Shown here in pieces: positions 8,734 through 16,934 of a stretch of 64,000 nt of DNA. Positions within the stretch are counted from its first letter, which is position 1. Every line of letters begins with the position of its first letter. The position numbers and the translations under genes were made by a program. The DNA lies in the NCBI GenBank assembly GCA_002375985.1, contig DFNH01000015.1, positions 1-64,000 of the forward strand. Reading direction: 5' to 3'. Origin of the DNA: Firmicutes bacterium UBA3572. GTDB taxonomy: Bacteria; Bacillota; Desulfotomaculia; Desulfotomaculales; Desulforudaceae. Below the pieces are notes generated by a model that saw only the letters and a list, made by a program, of their open reading frames with translations, did no database searches and was not told the origin of the DNA.

Positions 8734-8919
8734 TTAGCCCACCGGCTTGGTGGGTTTTTGCGCTTTGTCGGCCTCGTGCTTCAATTTCTTTTGGCACAGC
8801 TCGCACACGGATACCGATTTCTTGGGCGCTGTGGTAAAGAGATCATCGCCCTCATCGCACTTTTCGCACATATCCTGGACGACGAACAGCCGACCGCAGA
8901 GGATGCACCGTTTTTCCAC
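8734..8919 (-). CDS. Small zinc-ribbon protein
   Basis: A 61-residue protein with three CxxC pairs (CILC, CEKC, CELC) and a Lys-rich tail, consistent with one or two zinc-binding knuckles. A GGAGG-type site precedes the ATG. I do not recognise a named family. It sits between the ComFB-like gene and the UPF0182 gene on the same strand. Confidence 0.65.
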   Translation of the reverse strand: MEKRCILCGRLFVVQDMCEKCDEGDDLFTTAPKKSVSVCELCQKKLKHEADKAQKPTKPVG

Positions 8920-8957
8920 GTTCTTTACCTCCTTTTGCAGGCGTAGGCCAAAACACC

Positions 8958-9233
8958 CTAGCCGTGGCGGGGATGTTTACCAACTAGCTCAAAGCCGTGG
9001 AGGAGCGCGGCGATGACCTCGGCCTTCCCGCCCACCCGGCTGAAGCTGACCTTAGTAAATATTTCCCCTTTGTCTGAGGCGATATACTTTGGCGGCAGCC
9101 GGTTCAGGGCCACGGCCATAACGTCCTCCCGGCAACGTTCGCAGCTGCAGATTTCAGGGTTTTGCTTGCGTAGTTCGTTCAGCACTTCGTCAAATACTTC
9201 GGTGACGGCGATCTCGGTGTAGTTTTTCAGCAT
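8958..9233 (-). CDS. comFB: ComFB-like late competence protein
   Basis: A 91-residue protein matching the ComFB family: an N-terminal helix NYTEIAVTEVFDEVL, then CSCERCREDVMAVALNRLPPKYI. The Cys cluster (CSCERC) and ALNRLPPKY are the family hallmarks. In Bacillus comFB lies in the competence operon, but many such proteins occur away from competence genes and their role is unclear; some are reported to bind cyclic dinucleotides. No comFA or comFC gene is nearby. Confidence 0.8.
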   Translation of the reverse strand: MLKNYTEIAVTEVFDEVLNELRKQNPEICSCERCREDVMAVALNRLPPKYIASDKGEIFTKVSFSRVGGKAEVIAALLHGFELVGKHPRHG

Positions 9234-9265
9234 GAACCTCCCTCCCCCGTCAACTGATTACCGTG

Positions 9266-9736
9266 CTAACGCCGTAACGTGGCCACCAGACGGCCGGGTT
9301 GCAGTAATAGATCCACACCGTCGTTGATCTCGCGGACGGCCACGTCGGCCGCCAGCAAGGTTTCCACCGCCGCACCCTCACTGCCGATTACCACTACGCT
9401 CAGCCCCGCCGCCGCCAGCATCGCCGCGTCGTTGGCGCCGTTCCCGAAGGCGGCGGTTTCGGCGGCTCCCAAGGATTCCACCAGGCGCGCCTTATGGGGA
9501 CCGATGGGGTTTTCCGGTAACACGGTCAGCGTGCAGGACATCTCCCGGCAGGCCTGCGCGGCGCTGCCAAAGGTATCCGCGGTGATGACGTGCACTCGCA
9601 CCTGCCGGGCCAAGGCCTCCAGGCGCTGGGCCAGTCCCGGCACCAAGCGCCCGTCCACGGCCATGGTGCCGTTGAAGTCAAACACCACGTTCTTGATCTT
9701 CAGCACACCGCGCGCGGGGATGTCAAAGGTGAGCAC
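9266..9736 (-). CDS. HAD-family hydrolase, soluble P-type-ATPase-like
   Basis: A ~156-residue HAD protein with motif I VVFDFNGTMAVDG, a Ser/Thr motif HVITADT, a Lys (GPHKARLVESLG) and motif III GNGANDAAMLAAAG, so the P-domain core is complete without a cap. The second Asp of DxDGT is Asn, which occurs in the soluble P-type-ATPase-like subgroup. The likely start is GTG at 9736 with AAAGGGG eight bases upstream; the longer frame from 9772 lacks a ribosome site. The substrate is unknown. Confidence 0.75.
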   Translation of the reverse strand: MLTFDIPARGVLKIKNVVFDFNGTMAVDGRLVPGLAQRLEALARQVRVHVITADTFGSAAQACREMSCTLTVLPENPIGPHKARLVESLGAAETAAFGNGANDAAMLAAAGLSVVVIGSEGAAVETLLAADVAVREINDGVDLLLQPGRLVATLRR

Positions 9737-9827
9737 GGCCTGTTCCCCTTTCGTGGCCAGTTTGGACACCACACCTTAATTCTATATTGGCGGCAAGGCC
9801 AAAGTCAAAACGGTTACTTCAAGCCAC

Positions 9828-9863
9828 AAAAATTATCAACTCCCGGAACTGCTCCGGGAGTTG
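9828..9863 (-). terminator. Terminator after adk
   Basis: A perfect 11-bp stem CAACTCCCGGA/TCCGGGAGTTG (9837-9863) is followed on the minus strand by AATTTTT. It lies 18 bp past the adk stop codon. Confidence 0.9.
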
Positions 9864-9881
9864 TGGATTCTAAAAGCGTGC

Positions 9882-10526
9882 TTACCGTCCCAATACCGCG
9901 AGCACATCCCTGGTCACCTTGCTGATTTCCTGGTCGCCGTTGACTTCCTTCAGCAGTCCCTGCTCCCGGTAGTATGCGATAAGGGGCTGGGTCTGTACTT
10001 CGTACACGTCCAGGCGCTGATTGACGGTGGCTTCGGTGTCGTCGCTGCGCTGGTAGAGCTCACCGCCGCATTTATCGCACTTGCCCTCTACCTTAGGCTT
10101 GTTAAACAGCACGTGAAAGGTGGCGCCGCAGGCCTTACAAACCCGGCGGCCGGTCAGCCGTTCGAGCAACCTCTCCCGGGGCACGGCGATGTTCAGCACG
10201 GCGTCCAGCTTGATGCCCATCTCGTTGAGGGTACGATCCAGTGCCTCAGCCTGGGGTACGGTCCGCGGAAAGCCATCGAGTAAAAACCCGGCGGCACAGT
10301 CGGGCTGGGAAAGCCTGTCCTTTACCATGGCCACCACCAGTTCGTCCGGTACCAGCTGGCCGGCATCCATATACTCCTTCGCCTTCTTGCCGAGCTCGGT
10401 GCCCTTCTTGACGTTTTCGCGGAACATATCACCCGTCGAAATGTGGGTAATATTCAGCTCCTTGGTCAATATCTCGCACTGCGTTCCTTTCCCGCCTCCG
10501 GGCGGCCCCATGATCAAAAGATTCAC
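9882..10526 (-). CDS. adk: Adenylate kinase, zinc-LID type
   Basis: The product catalyses ATP + AMP to 2 ADP in the cytoplasm. It shows the P-loop GPPGGGKGTQ, the AMP-binding THISTGDMFR, DGFPRTVPQA, and a LID domain with CKAC...CDKC, four Cys that bind structural zinc as in many Gram-positives. At 214 residues it is normal length. It usually lies in the ribosomal spc operon next to secY and map, but here it is a single gene with its own terminator. Confidence 0.97.
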   Translation of the reverse strand: MNLLIMGPPGGGKGTQCEILTKELNITHISTGDMFRENVKKGTELGKKAKEYMDAGQLVPDELVVAMVKDRLSQPDCAAGFLLDGFPRTVPQAEALDRTLNEMGIKLDAVLNIAVPRERLLERLTGRRVCKACGATFHVLFNKPKVEGKCDKCGGELYQRSDDTEATVNQRLDVYEVQTQPLIAYYREQGLLKEVNGDQEISKVTRDVLAVLGR

Positions 10527-10615
10527 GTCTCCTCTGCCCCTCCTGTCTTTGGATTTTGGATGGCCTTTACAGTTCTGGATATGTGAAAAGTAGCACTAGC
10601 CGGGGAATTAAAAAA

Positions 10616-10692
10616 TGGTCGGGATGACAGGACTTGAACCTGCGACCTCACGGTCCCGAACCGTGCGCTCTACCAAACTGAGCTACATCCCG
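10616..10692 (-). tRNA. tRNA-Pro (anticodon CGG)
   Basis: The minus strand folds as a full cloverleaf. The acceptor CGGGATG pairs with CATCCCG, the D arm is GCTC...GAGC, and the anticodon stem CACGG/CCGTG closes loop TTCGGGA, giving anticodon CGG. The T arm is GCAGG/CCTGT with loop TTCAAGT, the discriminator is A, and CCA is encoded. Length is 77 nt. Confidence 0.97.
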
Positions 10693-10749
10693 CTTACCTA
10701 ACCATCTTAGCCGAAAACACACCTAAAGTCAAGGATTTGTCGCTTTCCC

Positions 10750-11982
10750 TTACTGGAGGCGCGCGGCGATGCGGCGCGCCCAGACCACCGGCAGTTCGGC
10801 CTCCAGGTCGACCCCGTCCGGGCCGTGCTCGGCGGCCAGCACCCGGCCGTGGGCGTGCAGCAGGGCCACCAACTGACTCTGGGCGTAAGGGATGAAGAAC
10901 CGCTCCCGTACCCGGCGGTCGGCCAGGGCGAAAGCCAGCGCCTCCTTGAGCGCATCGAGCCCCTCGCCCGTGCGTGCGGAGACGAAGACCTCCCCCGGCC
11001 CGGCCAGACCGCGCGCCTCGGGGTTTAACAGGTCGATTTTGTTATACACCATCAGGCGGGGCTTTTCCCCGGCCCCGAGGTCGGCGAGCACCCGGTCCAC
11101 CGTCTGGACCTGCGCGGCATGCGCCGGGTGGCTGTAATCCACCACGTGCAGCAAGAGGTCGGCCTCCAGCGCTTCCTCCAGCGTGGCCCGGAAAGCAGCC
11201 ACCAGGTGGTGGGGCAGATTGCGGATGAAGCCCACGGTGTCGGTTACTACTATAAGCTCGTTATTGGGCAGGCGCAGCTGGCGGCTGGTCGGGTCCAGAG
11301 TGGCAAACAGGCGGTCTTCCACGAAGACCTCCGCCCCGGTAAGGGCGTTTAAAAGCGACGATTTCCCGGCGTTGGTGTACCCGACCAGGGCCACCAGGGG
11401 CACCGGAACCGCCTTGCGGCTACGCCGCAGCAGAGCGCGCTGCCGGCGCACCGCGGCCAATTCACGCTGCAAGTCGGCGATCCGTTTGCGGATCCGCCGC
11501 CGGTCGGTTTCCAGCTTGGTTTCGCCAGGGCCCCGGGTACCGATGCCGCCCCCTAGCCGGGAAAGGTCAGTGCCCCGCCCGGTAAGCCGCGGCAAAAGGT
11601 ACTGCAATTGGGCCAGTTCCACCTGCAGTTTACCCTCCCGGGAGCGGGCCCGCCGGGCGAAAATATCCAGGATCAATTGGGTGCGGTCCAGGACCTTGAG
11701 GCCGGTCAAGCTCTCCAGGTTACGAGCCTGGGCTGGCGAAAGGTCGTGGTCGATGAGCAAAAGGTCCGCCCCAAGTTCCGCAGCAACCTCGGCCAATTCT
11801 TCGGCCTTGCCGCGGCCGACGAAGTAGGCCGCATCCGGCCGGGCACGCTTTTGCCAGGCCGTGCCCACCACCGCGGCCCCGGCGGTGTCCGCCAGCCGGG
11901 CAAGTTCGGTCAGGCTCTCTTGCGCCCCGTCCGCGTTGTCCGTCGGTAGTTCCAACCCGACAAGGAGCGCTCTTTCGGCCAT
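10750..11982 (-). CDS. hflX: Ribosome-associated GTPase HflX
   Basis: A 410-residue GTPase that binds the 50S subunit and rescues stalled or damaged ribosomes. The N-terminal HflX domain shows GTAWQKRARPDAAYFVGRGK and LIDHDLSPAQARNLE, then the GGIGTRGPGETKLE signature and a coiled coil. The G domain has G1 GYTNAGKSSLL, G3 DTVGFI and G4 YNKID. ATG at 11982 has GGAGGGG upstream; the frame is open further but runs into the palindromic repeat at 12.0 kb. Confidence 0.95.
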   Translation of the reverse strand: MAERALLVGLELPTDNADGAQESLTELARLADTAGAAVVGTAWQKRARPDAAYFVGRGKAEELAEVAAELGADLLLIDHDLSPAQARNLESLTGLKVLDRTQLILDIFARRARSREGKLQVELAQLQYLLPRLTGRGTDLSRLGGGIGTRGPGETKLETDRRRIRKRIADLQRELAAVRRQRALLRRSRKAVPVPLVALVGYTNAGKSSLLNALTGAEVFVEDRLFATLDPTSRQLRLPNNELIVVTDTVGFIRNLPHHLVAAFRATLEEALEADLLLHVVDYSHPAHAAQVQTVDRVLADLGAGEKPRLMVYNKIDLLNPEARGLAGPGEVFVSARTGEGLDALKEALAFALADRRVRERFFIPYAQSQLVALLHAHGRVLAAEHGPDGVDLEAELPVVWARRIAARLQ

Positions 11983-11999
11983 CAGCCACCCCTCCCTGA

Positions 12000-12092
12000 A
12001 AAAGGGGACTGGCTCCTTTTCAGGAAAGCAGCCCTTCCTCATAAAACGGTGCAACTAACATCCGGAAAAGGTGCCTGTACCCTTTTTCCGAT
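12000..12092. repeat. Dispersed palindromic repeat, copy A
   Basis: The left arm GAAAAAGGGGACTGGCTCC and the right arm GGTGCCTGTACCCTTTTTCC form a long imperfect inverted repeat around a ~45-bp centre. The same arms recur at 25.2, 34.4 and 42.7-42.8 kb. It lies between the divergent hflX and fakA genes. Confidence 0.75.
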
Positions 12093-12173
12093 CGAGGCGT
12101 CTTCGTCCGTCACCGTGTAAGAGGTAAACACATTATAGCATTCCGGTTGACAGGCCGCAAAAAAGCACCCAGC

Positions 12174-12182
12174 TGGTATAAT
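12174..12182 (+). promoter_or_regulatory. Extended -10 promoter for fakA
   Basis: TGGTATAAT is a perfect extended -10 (TGnTATAAT), about 100 bp before fakA. A TTGACA at 12147 is 24 bp away, too far to be its -35. Confidence 0.45.
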
Positions 12183-12284
12183 TAGATATCGCGGTTAATA
12201 ATCGCTTCTATTTGCAGGATTAGCAGCTTAAAATGTCGAAAAAAGCAAGGTGTGTGTTTCTTCGGAAGAAAGGAGTAGGGCAAC

Positions 12285-13877
12285 GTGCGGTATCTGGAGA
12301 GTCCGCAACTCCAGGAAGTGCTGGTGGCCGGCGCGGCGCGCTTGGCCCGCAGGCGCAAGGAAATCGACCGGTTGAATGTTTTTCCGGTGCCCGATGGAGA
12401 CACCGGCACCAATATGTACCTGACCTTTATGACCGCGTTGCAGGAGATAGGCCAGGTCACCGAGGAATCACTTGGCGCCGTTACGCAGGCGGTGGCCCAG
12501 GGGGCCCTCCGCAGCGCCCGGGGCAATTCGGGCGTGATCCTCTCCCAGATCCTGCAAGGGTTTGCCACCGTTATGGCCGGCAAGCACCGGGCTGACGCCC
12601 GGGACATCGCCGCGGCTCTGCGTAAAGGGGTGGAGTTTGCCTACCGCGCGCTGGCAAACCCGGTGGAGGGCACCATGCTTACCGTGGCGCGGAGTGCTGC
12701 CGAGGCCGCCGAGTACGCCGCCCAGCGTAGCCGGGATCTCCGGCGTCTGAGTCTCTACACCTACCGCAAAGCCGCCGAGACCCTGGCCGTCACCCCCGAG
12801 CTCCTGCCGGTGCTGAAAAAGGCCGGCGTGGTGGACGCCGGCGGCCAGGGTTTTCTCGTGATTCTGGAAGGTATGCTGCAGGTATTCAAGCGCTTCCGCC
12901 AGGATGAACTGTCGGCCATCCCCTTGAACTTTGACCGCCCGGAGGACGAACCACTCCCCCGCCTGGAAAGCCTGGACGACATTAAATTTCTTTATTGCAC
13001 CGAGTTTCTGATGCGGAGCGTCGACCTTCCCGCGGCGACGGTCCGCGAGCGCCTCCGGGACCTGGGCGACTGTCTCATGGTGGTGGGCAACGGTGAGACC
13101 CTGAAGGTGCACATCCACACCAACAACCCCGGAACGGTCCTGGAAGAATGCCTTGCGTTCGGAACCCTCCACGATATCCACATCAATAATATGCGCGACC
13201 AGAATATCGCCATGCAGAAACCAAACAAACCCTTGGGCGTCGTGGCGGTGGCGACCGGCGAGGGTCTGGCCAAGATCTTCGAGAGTTTGGGCGTAGACAG
13301 GATTGTCCACGGCCAGCAGACCATGAACCCCAGCACCGAAGAGATCTTGCGCGCGGTGGACCAAACTCCGGCGGATCGGGTGATCATCCTGCCCAACAAC
13401 GCCAACATCATCCTGGCGGCCCAGCAGGTGCAGTCCCTTTCCCGCAAGGAAGTCCGGGTGGTGCCCACGCGGACCATTCCCCAAGGGCTGGCCGCCATGC
13501 TGGCCTTCCTCCCGGATCAAGACCTGGAAACCAACATTACCAAGATGGAAAGCGCCCGGGCCGGCGTCCGGACCGGGGAAGTCACCCAGGCGGTGCGCGA
13601 CGCCGCGCTCGACGGGATCACGGTGGCCGAGGGGGAATACATCGGCCTGGCGGAAGGCCGGCTGCTAAAGGGCGCCAACCTGCAGGAGGTAACCGCAAAC
13701 GTGATTGCGGCGTTGGTTTCCGGGGGCGAACTGGTCACCCTGTACCACGGGAAAGAGGTCAGTACGTCCGAGGCCGAGGAACTGCTGCGCCGGCTCCAGG
13801 AAGCCTTTCCGGACTTGGAGTTCGAACTCTACTACGGTGGGCAACCCTTGTACCATTTTATTATTGCTGTGGAGTGA
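12285..13877 (+). CDS. fakA: Fatty acid kinase, ATP-binding subunit FakA (DhaL/DegV-type)
   Basis: A 530-residue protein of the YloV/FakA family. The N-terminal DhaL domain has RLNVFPVPDGDTGTNMYLT, whose Asp residues bind Mg-ATP, and ARGNSGVILSQIL. A middle domain with an NGETLKVHIHTNNPG motif and a C-terminal domain with ILPNNANIILAAQ follow. FakA phosphorylates fatty acids held by FakB so they can enter phospholipid synthesis. The GTG start at 12285 is preceded by AAAGGAG. Seven bases separate it from fakB. Confidence 0.9.
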   Translation: MRYLESPQLQEVLVAGAARLARRRKEIDRLNVFPVPDGDTGTNMYLTFMTALQEIGQVTEESLGAVTQAVAQGALRSARGNSGVILSQILQGFATVMAGKHRADARDIAAALRKGVEFAYRALANPVEGTMLTVARSAAEAAEYAAQRSRDLRRLSLYTYRKAAETLAVTPELLPVLKKAGVVDAGGQGFLVILEGMLQVFKRFRQDELSAIPLNFDRPEDEPLPRLESLDDIKFLYCTEFLMRSVDLPAATVRERLRDLGDCLMVVGNGETLKVHIHTNNPGTVLEECLAFGTLHDIHINNMRDQNIAMQKPNKPLGVVAVATGEGLAKIFESLGVDRIVHGQQTMNPSTEEILRAVDQTPADRVIILPNNANIILAAQQVQSLSRKEVRVVPTRTIPQGLAAMLAFLPDQDLETNITKMESARAGVRTGEVTQAVRDAALDGITVAEGEYIGLAEGRLLKGANLQEVTANVIAALVSGGELVTLYHGKEVSTSEAEELLRRLQEAFPDLEFELYYGGQPLYHFIIAVE

Positions 13878-13884
13878 GTGCACG

Positions 13885-14736
13885 ATGAGCAAAATCCGTA
13901 TTGTCACCGACAGCACCGCCGATCTACCGGCCGACCTGGTGGCCCGCTACGACATCACGGTGGTGCCCCTCAAAATCATTTTCAGCAACGAAGAGGTATA
14001 CCGGGACACGGTGGACATTACCCTGGACCGCTTTTACGAACGGTTGGCCCAGTCGCCGGCCTTCACCTCCCAGCCCTCGCCGGCCGACTTTCTGGAGGTG
14101 TACAAGCCCTGGGCCGAAGCAGGAGACCAGATCATCTCGATTCATATTTCGGCGAAACTGAGCGGCACCGTGCATTCTGCGCAGGCGGCACGGACCCTGC
14201 TGCCGGAAGCGTCCATCGACGTGATCGATTCCAAGGCCGCCAGCGCCCCGCTGGGCATGGCCGTGCTGGCCGCCGCCCGCGCCGCACAATCCGGCCGCAC
14301 CCGGGATGAGATCCTGACCATGCTGGAGCACCTCCTGGCCGGTACCCGGACCTTTTTTATGGTGGACACCCTGGACTACCTGCAGCGCGGCGGGCGCATC
14401 GGCAAAGCCCAGGCGCTGCTGGGTACCCTGCTGCACATCAAACCGCTTCTGACGTTAGAAAACGGCACGGTCTGCCCCTTTGAAAAGGTGCGCGGCCGCG
14501 CCAAGGGACTGGAGCGGCTGGCCGCGGTCTTGGCCGAAGCCGCCGCCGGGCAACGCTTGGAGTATGCCATCGTGCACGGAAATACACCGGAATTATTTGC
14601 GCAGTTGAAAGACAAACTCGCCGCGCGGGTTGGTTTCGGCCCGCGTTTGGAGTCTCGGGTCGGGGGTATCGTGGGGACGCACACCGGCCCCGGCGTGGTC
14701 GGCTTTTCCTTCCACCCCGCCGTTGATGACCTATAA
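13885..14736 (+). CDS. fakB: DegV-family fatty-acid-binding protein FakB
   Basis: A 283-residue DegV protein. It has IVTDSTADLP at the start, TSQPSPADF, ISIHISAKLSGT (fatty-acid carboxylate site), VIDSKAAS and a C-terminal THTGPGVVGFSF. DegV proteins hold a fatty acid in a tunnel and present it to FakA. The frame stays open upstream to 13705 inside fakA, but the family start is ATG at 13885, seven bases after the fakA stop. The pair suggests salvage of exogenous or turnover fatty acids. Confidence 0.9.
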   Translation: MSKIRIVTDSTADLPADLVARYDITVVPLKIIFSNEEVYRDTVDITLDRFYERLAQSPAFTSQPSPADFLEVYKPWAEAGDQIISIHISAKLSGTVHSAQAARTLLPEASIDVIDSKAASAPLGMAVLAAARAAQSGRTRDEILTMLEHLLAGTRTFFMVDTLDYLQRGGRIGKAQALLGTLLHIKPLLTLENGTVCPFEKVRGRAKGLERLAAVLAEAAAGQRLEYAIVHGNTPELFAQLKDKLAARVGFGPRLESRVGGIVGTHTGPGVVGFSFHPAVDDL

Positions 14737-14768
14737 GCGGCGTACAAAGCACCCGGCAGCCGGCACCG

Positions 14769-15422
14769 CTACACGTCGGCGATCTTGTGCTTGATGGCGT
14801 ACAGTGCCGCCTGCGTCCGGTCGCTGACCCCGATTTTCTGAAAAATGTTGGTAAGGTGATTTTTCACCGTCTTCTCGCTGATAAAGAGGGCTTGGGCAAT
14901 CTGCCGGTTGCTCTTGCCCTTCGCCACCAGGCGGAGCACCTCCACCTCCCGCTGGGTAAGCTGTTGGACCGGCGCTTCGGTTTTTGCGGCCAGCCGTCCG
15001 AATTCCCGCATCACCTTGGTCATCAGCGACGGCGGGATAAACGACTCCCCGGCGTAAACCCGCAGGACGGTGTCCACGATCAGTTCCGGGTTGATGTCCT
15101 TCAACAGGTATCCAGACACGCCGGCCCGGATCATCTCGAACAGGTACTCCTCCTGCTCGTGGATGGTCAGCGCGATGACCTCGATGCCCGGGTAGTTCCG
15201 CTTGATATGATAGCAGGTTTCGATGCCGTTCATACCCGGAAGGTTGATGTCCAGCAACACTACGTCTACCGGCTGCGCAGCGAGTAACTCCAGGGCCTCC
15301 TCCCCGGTGGTGGCCTCGCCGACCACGTTGATTCGCTTTTCCAGCAACAGTACCTTGCCCAGTCCCTCCCGGATTAGGGCGTGGTCATCGACGATCAGCA
15401 CCCGGACTCTTTCTTCGTTCAC
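14769..15422 (-). CDS. NarL/DegU-type response regulator
   Basis: A 217-residue two-domain regulator. The receiver has VDDH, the phospho-acceptor Asp in LLDINLPGMNG and the Lys in LLKDI. The LuxR-type helix-turn-helix has LTQREVEVLRLVAKGKSNRQIA and ISEKTVKNHL. The GTG start at 15422 overlaps the TGA of the upstream kinase remnant, a coupled arrangement left from an intact kinase-regulator pair. Because that kinase is destroyed, this regulator must be orphan, driven by another kinase, or unphosphorylated. Its targets are unknown. Confidence 0.92.
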   Translation of the reverse strand: MNEERVRVLIVDDHALIREGLGKVLLLEKRINVVGEATTGEEALELLAAQPVDVVLLDINLPGMNGIETCYHIKRNYPGIEVIALTIHEQEEYLFEMIRAGVSGYLLKDINPELIVDTVLRVYAGESFIPPSLMTKVMREFGRLAAKTEAPVQQLTQREVEVLRLVAKGKSNRQIAQALFISEKTVKNHLTNIFQKIGVSDRTQAALYAIKHKIADV

Positions 15423-15684
15423 TTCTCCTTCCTCCTCTGCCCTACGAGCGGGATGGAAACCAGCACCGCCGTGCCGGCGCCCGGCGCCGAGTGGATATGC
15501 ACGTCGCCCTTTAGGAACCGCACCCGCTCCCGGATACCGGTCAAACCGTACCCCTCTTGCTCTCTATTGTTTAAAACGGTTTCCACGTCAAACCCTTGTC
15601 CGCCGTCCTTAACAGTCGCGAATCAACCACCTGGATAGTCCGGTTGAAGATCCCGTCCAGAACCTTAATGTCCAGTTTCACCAC
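15419..15684 (-). pseudogene. DegS-like histidine kinase with deleted centre
   Basis: The GTG at 15684 has GGAGG nine bases upstream and codes KLDIKVLDGIFNRTIQVVDS, a DegS-like N-terminus. The frame then shifts, and the next recognisable sequence is the end of the ATPase domain: DGGQGFD, then EGYGLTGIRERVRFLKG and APGAGTAVLVSIPL, stopping at TGA 15421-15419. The whole dimerisation and His region and most of the ATPase domain, probably 250 or more residues, are absent. Both ends of the gene and the coupling to the regulator are preserved, so this looks like one internal deletion. Confidence 0.8.
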
Positions 15685-15686
15685 GG

Positions 15687-16874
15687 TTAGCCTCCGTAAG
15701 GCCGGCGCAATAACTGCTTGTCACGGGTGTGGTTTTCGATCAGGGCCCGGTAAATGCCTTCCAGCCGTTTCCCCAGTATCTTGGCCGACAATTCCCGGGA
15801 GCGCTCCCGGGCGGCGTCGACCATGCGCCGGTGCCGTTCCGGATCGGCCAGCAACTCCACAATGCGGTCCGCAAACGCTTCTTCCTCGAGTGGTGTGAGG
15901 TAACCGTCCTCCCCATGGGCGATCATCTCCCGCACCCCGAAGGCGTTCACCGCTACCGCCGGCACCCCGGCGGCCTTGGCCTCGCCGATCACCAGCCCCT
16001 GGGTTTCGGTCACCGAAGGAAACACGAATAAATAAGCACCGGCGTAGCAATGCACCACATCCTGGCTGGAAAGCGGCCCGGTAAACAACACCCGCTCCTC
16101 AAGCCCGAGCGACGCGGTCACACGCCGCAGGTGCTTGGTTTCCGGACCGCCGCCCACCAGCACCAGCCGCGTGGGTATCTCCGGCGCCGCCTCCAGCACC
16201 CGCCGGTAGGCGCGCAGCAGGAAGTCCACGTTCTTCTCTTGGCCCAGCCGGCCCACAAAAAGGAGTACTTTTTCCTCCGCCCGAAGGCCAAACTTTTCCC
16301 GCAGCCAGTGGGGATTGCCCTTCTGGAAACGTTCTACCTCGATCCCGGTAGGCAGCTTCGTGATCGGCACCGCTACCCCGAGTTCGCGGATGTACTCTCC
16401 GATCACCCAGGTGGGTACCAGGACCATGTCACACCGGTTGCAAAACCGCACGCAAAGCATCCGGGTTACTTTCCGCGTGAGGCTCCGGGCCACGGGCAAA
16501 TAGTGCACGTAATGGTCGTACAACGTGTGGTAGGTAAAAACCAGCGGCAAACCAAGGTCCCGGGCGCAATGGGCACCCAGGCGACCGAGCATAAACGGAG
16601 AGTGGGCGTGAATGAGATCCACCCGGAGTCTTTTCAGCGTATTTTTCAGGCGCAAAGAAATAGGTATGGCAATGTTGTACTCCGGGTTAGTGGGCGAAGG
16701 CAGAGAAAAAAACCGGTAGACGGCTTCTTCCCGGTGGTGCGACGAGCCGTAGCGCGGCGCGAAAATATACACCTGGTGCCCCAGCGCGTGCAGTTCTTCG
16801 CGGAAAGTCTCAATAGACCGTACCACACCGCTGGTGTAGGGGCGATAACTATCTGTAAATACGGCGATTCTCAT
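15687..16874 (-). CDS. GT4-family glycosyltransferase, glycolipid type
   Basis: A 395-residue GT-B fold enzyme. The N-terminal FTDSYRPYTSGVVRSIETF and HAHSPFMLGRLGA, and the C-terminal LFVGRLGQEKNVDFLLRAY with SVTETQGLVIGEAKAAG (the E-x7-E nucleotide-sugar site), resemble diacylglycerol or phosphatidyl-inositol glycosyltransferases. A role in membrane glycolipid synthesis is inferred from this resemblance. The stop codon lies three bases before the kinase-remnant start, so it was probably co-transcribed with that two-component system. Confidence 0.85.
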   Translation of the reverse strand: MRIAVFTDSYRPYTSGVVRSIETFREELHALGHQVYIFAPRYGSSHHREEAVYRFFSLPSPTNPEYNIAIPISLRLKNTLKRLRVDLIHAHSPFMLGRLGAHCARDLGLPLVFTYHTLYDHYVHYLPVARSLTRKVTRMLCVRFCNRCDMVLVPTWVIGEYIRELGVAVPITKLPTGIEVERFQKGNPHWLREKFGLRAEEKVLLFVGRLGQEKNVDFLLRAYRRVLEAAPEIPTRLVLVGGGPETKHLRRVTASLGLEERVLFTGPLSSQDVVHCYAGAYLFVFPSVTETQGLVIGEAKAAGVPAVAVNAFGVREMIAHGEDGYLTPLEEEAFADRIVELLADPERHRRMVDAARERSRELSAKILGKRLEGIYRALIENHTRDKQLLRRPYGG

Positions 16875-16934
16875 TTACGCCGACCCTCCCTCTGCCGTTG
16901 GCTAGTTGTTGGCTCTTTCGTACCCTCAAACCGG

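Noticed and set aside
12147..12182. TTGACA plus TATAAT as a fakA promoter
   Set aside because: The boxes are 24 bp apart, too far; only the extended -10 is kept.
12468..13520. 350-codon minus-strand open frame
   Set aside because: It is the complement of fakA with no motif of its own.
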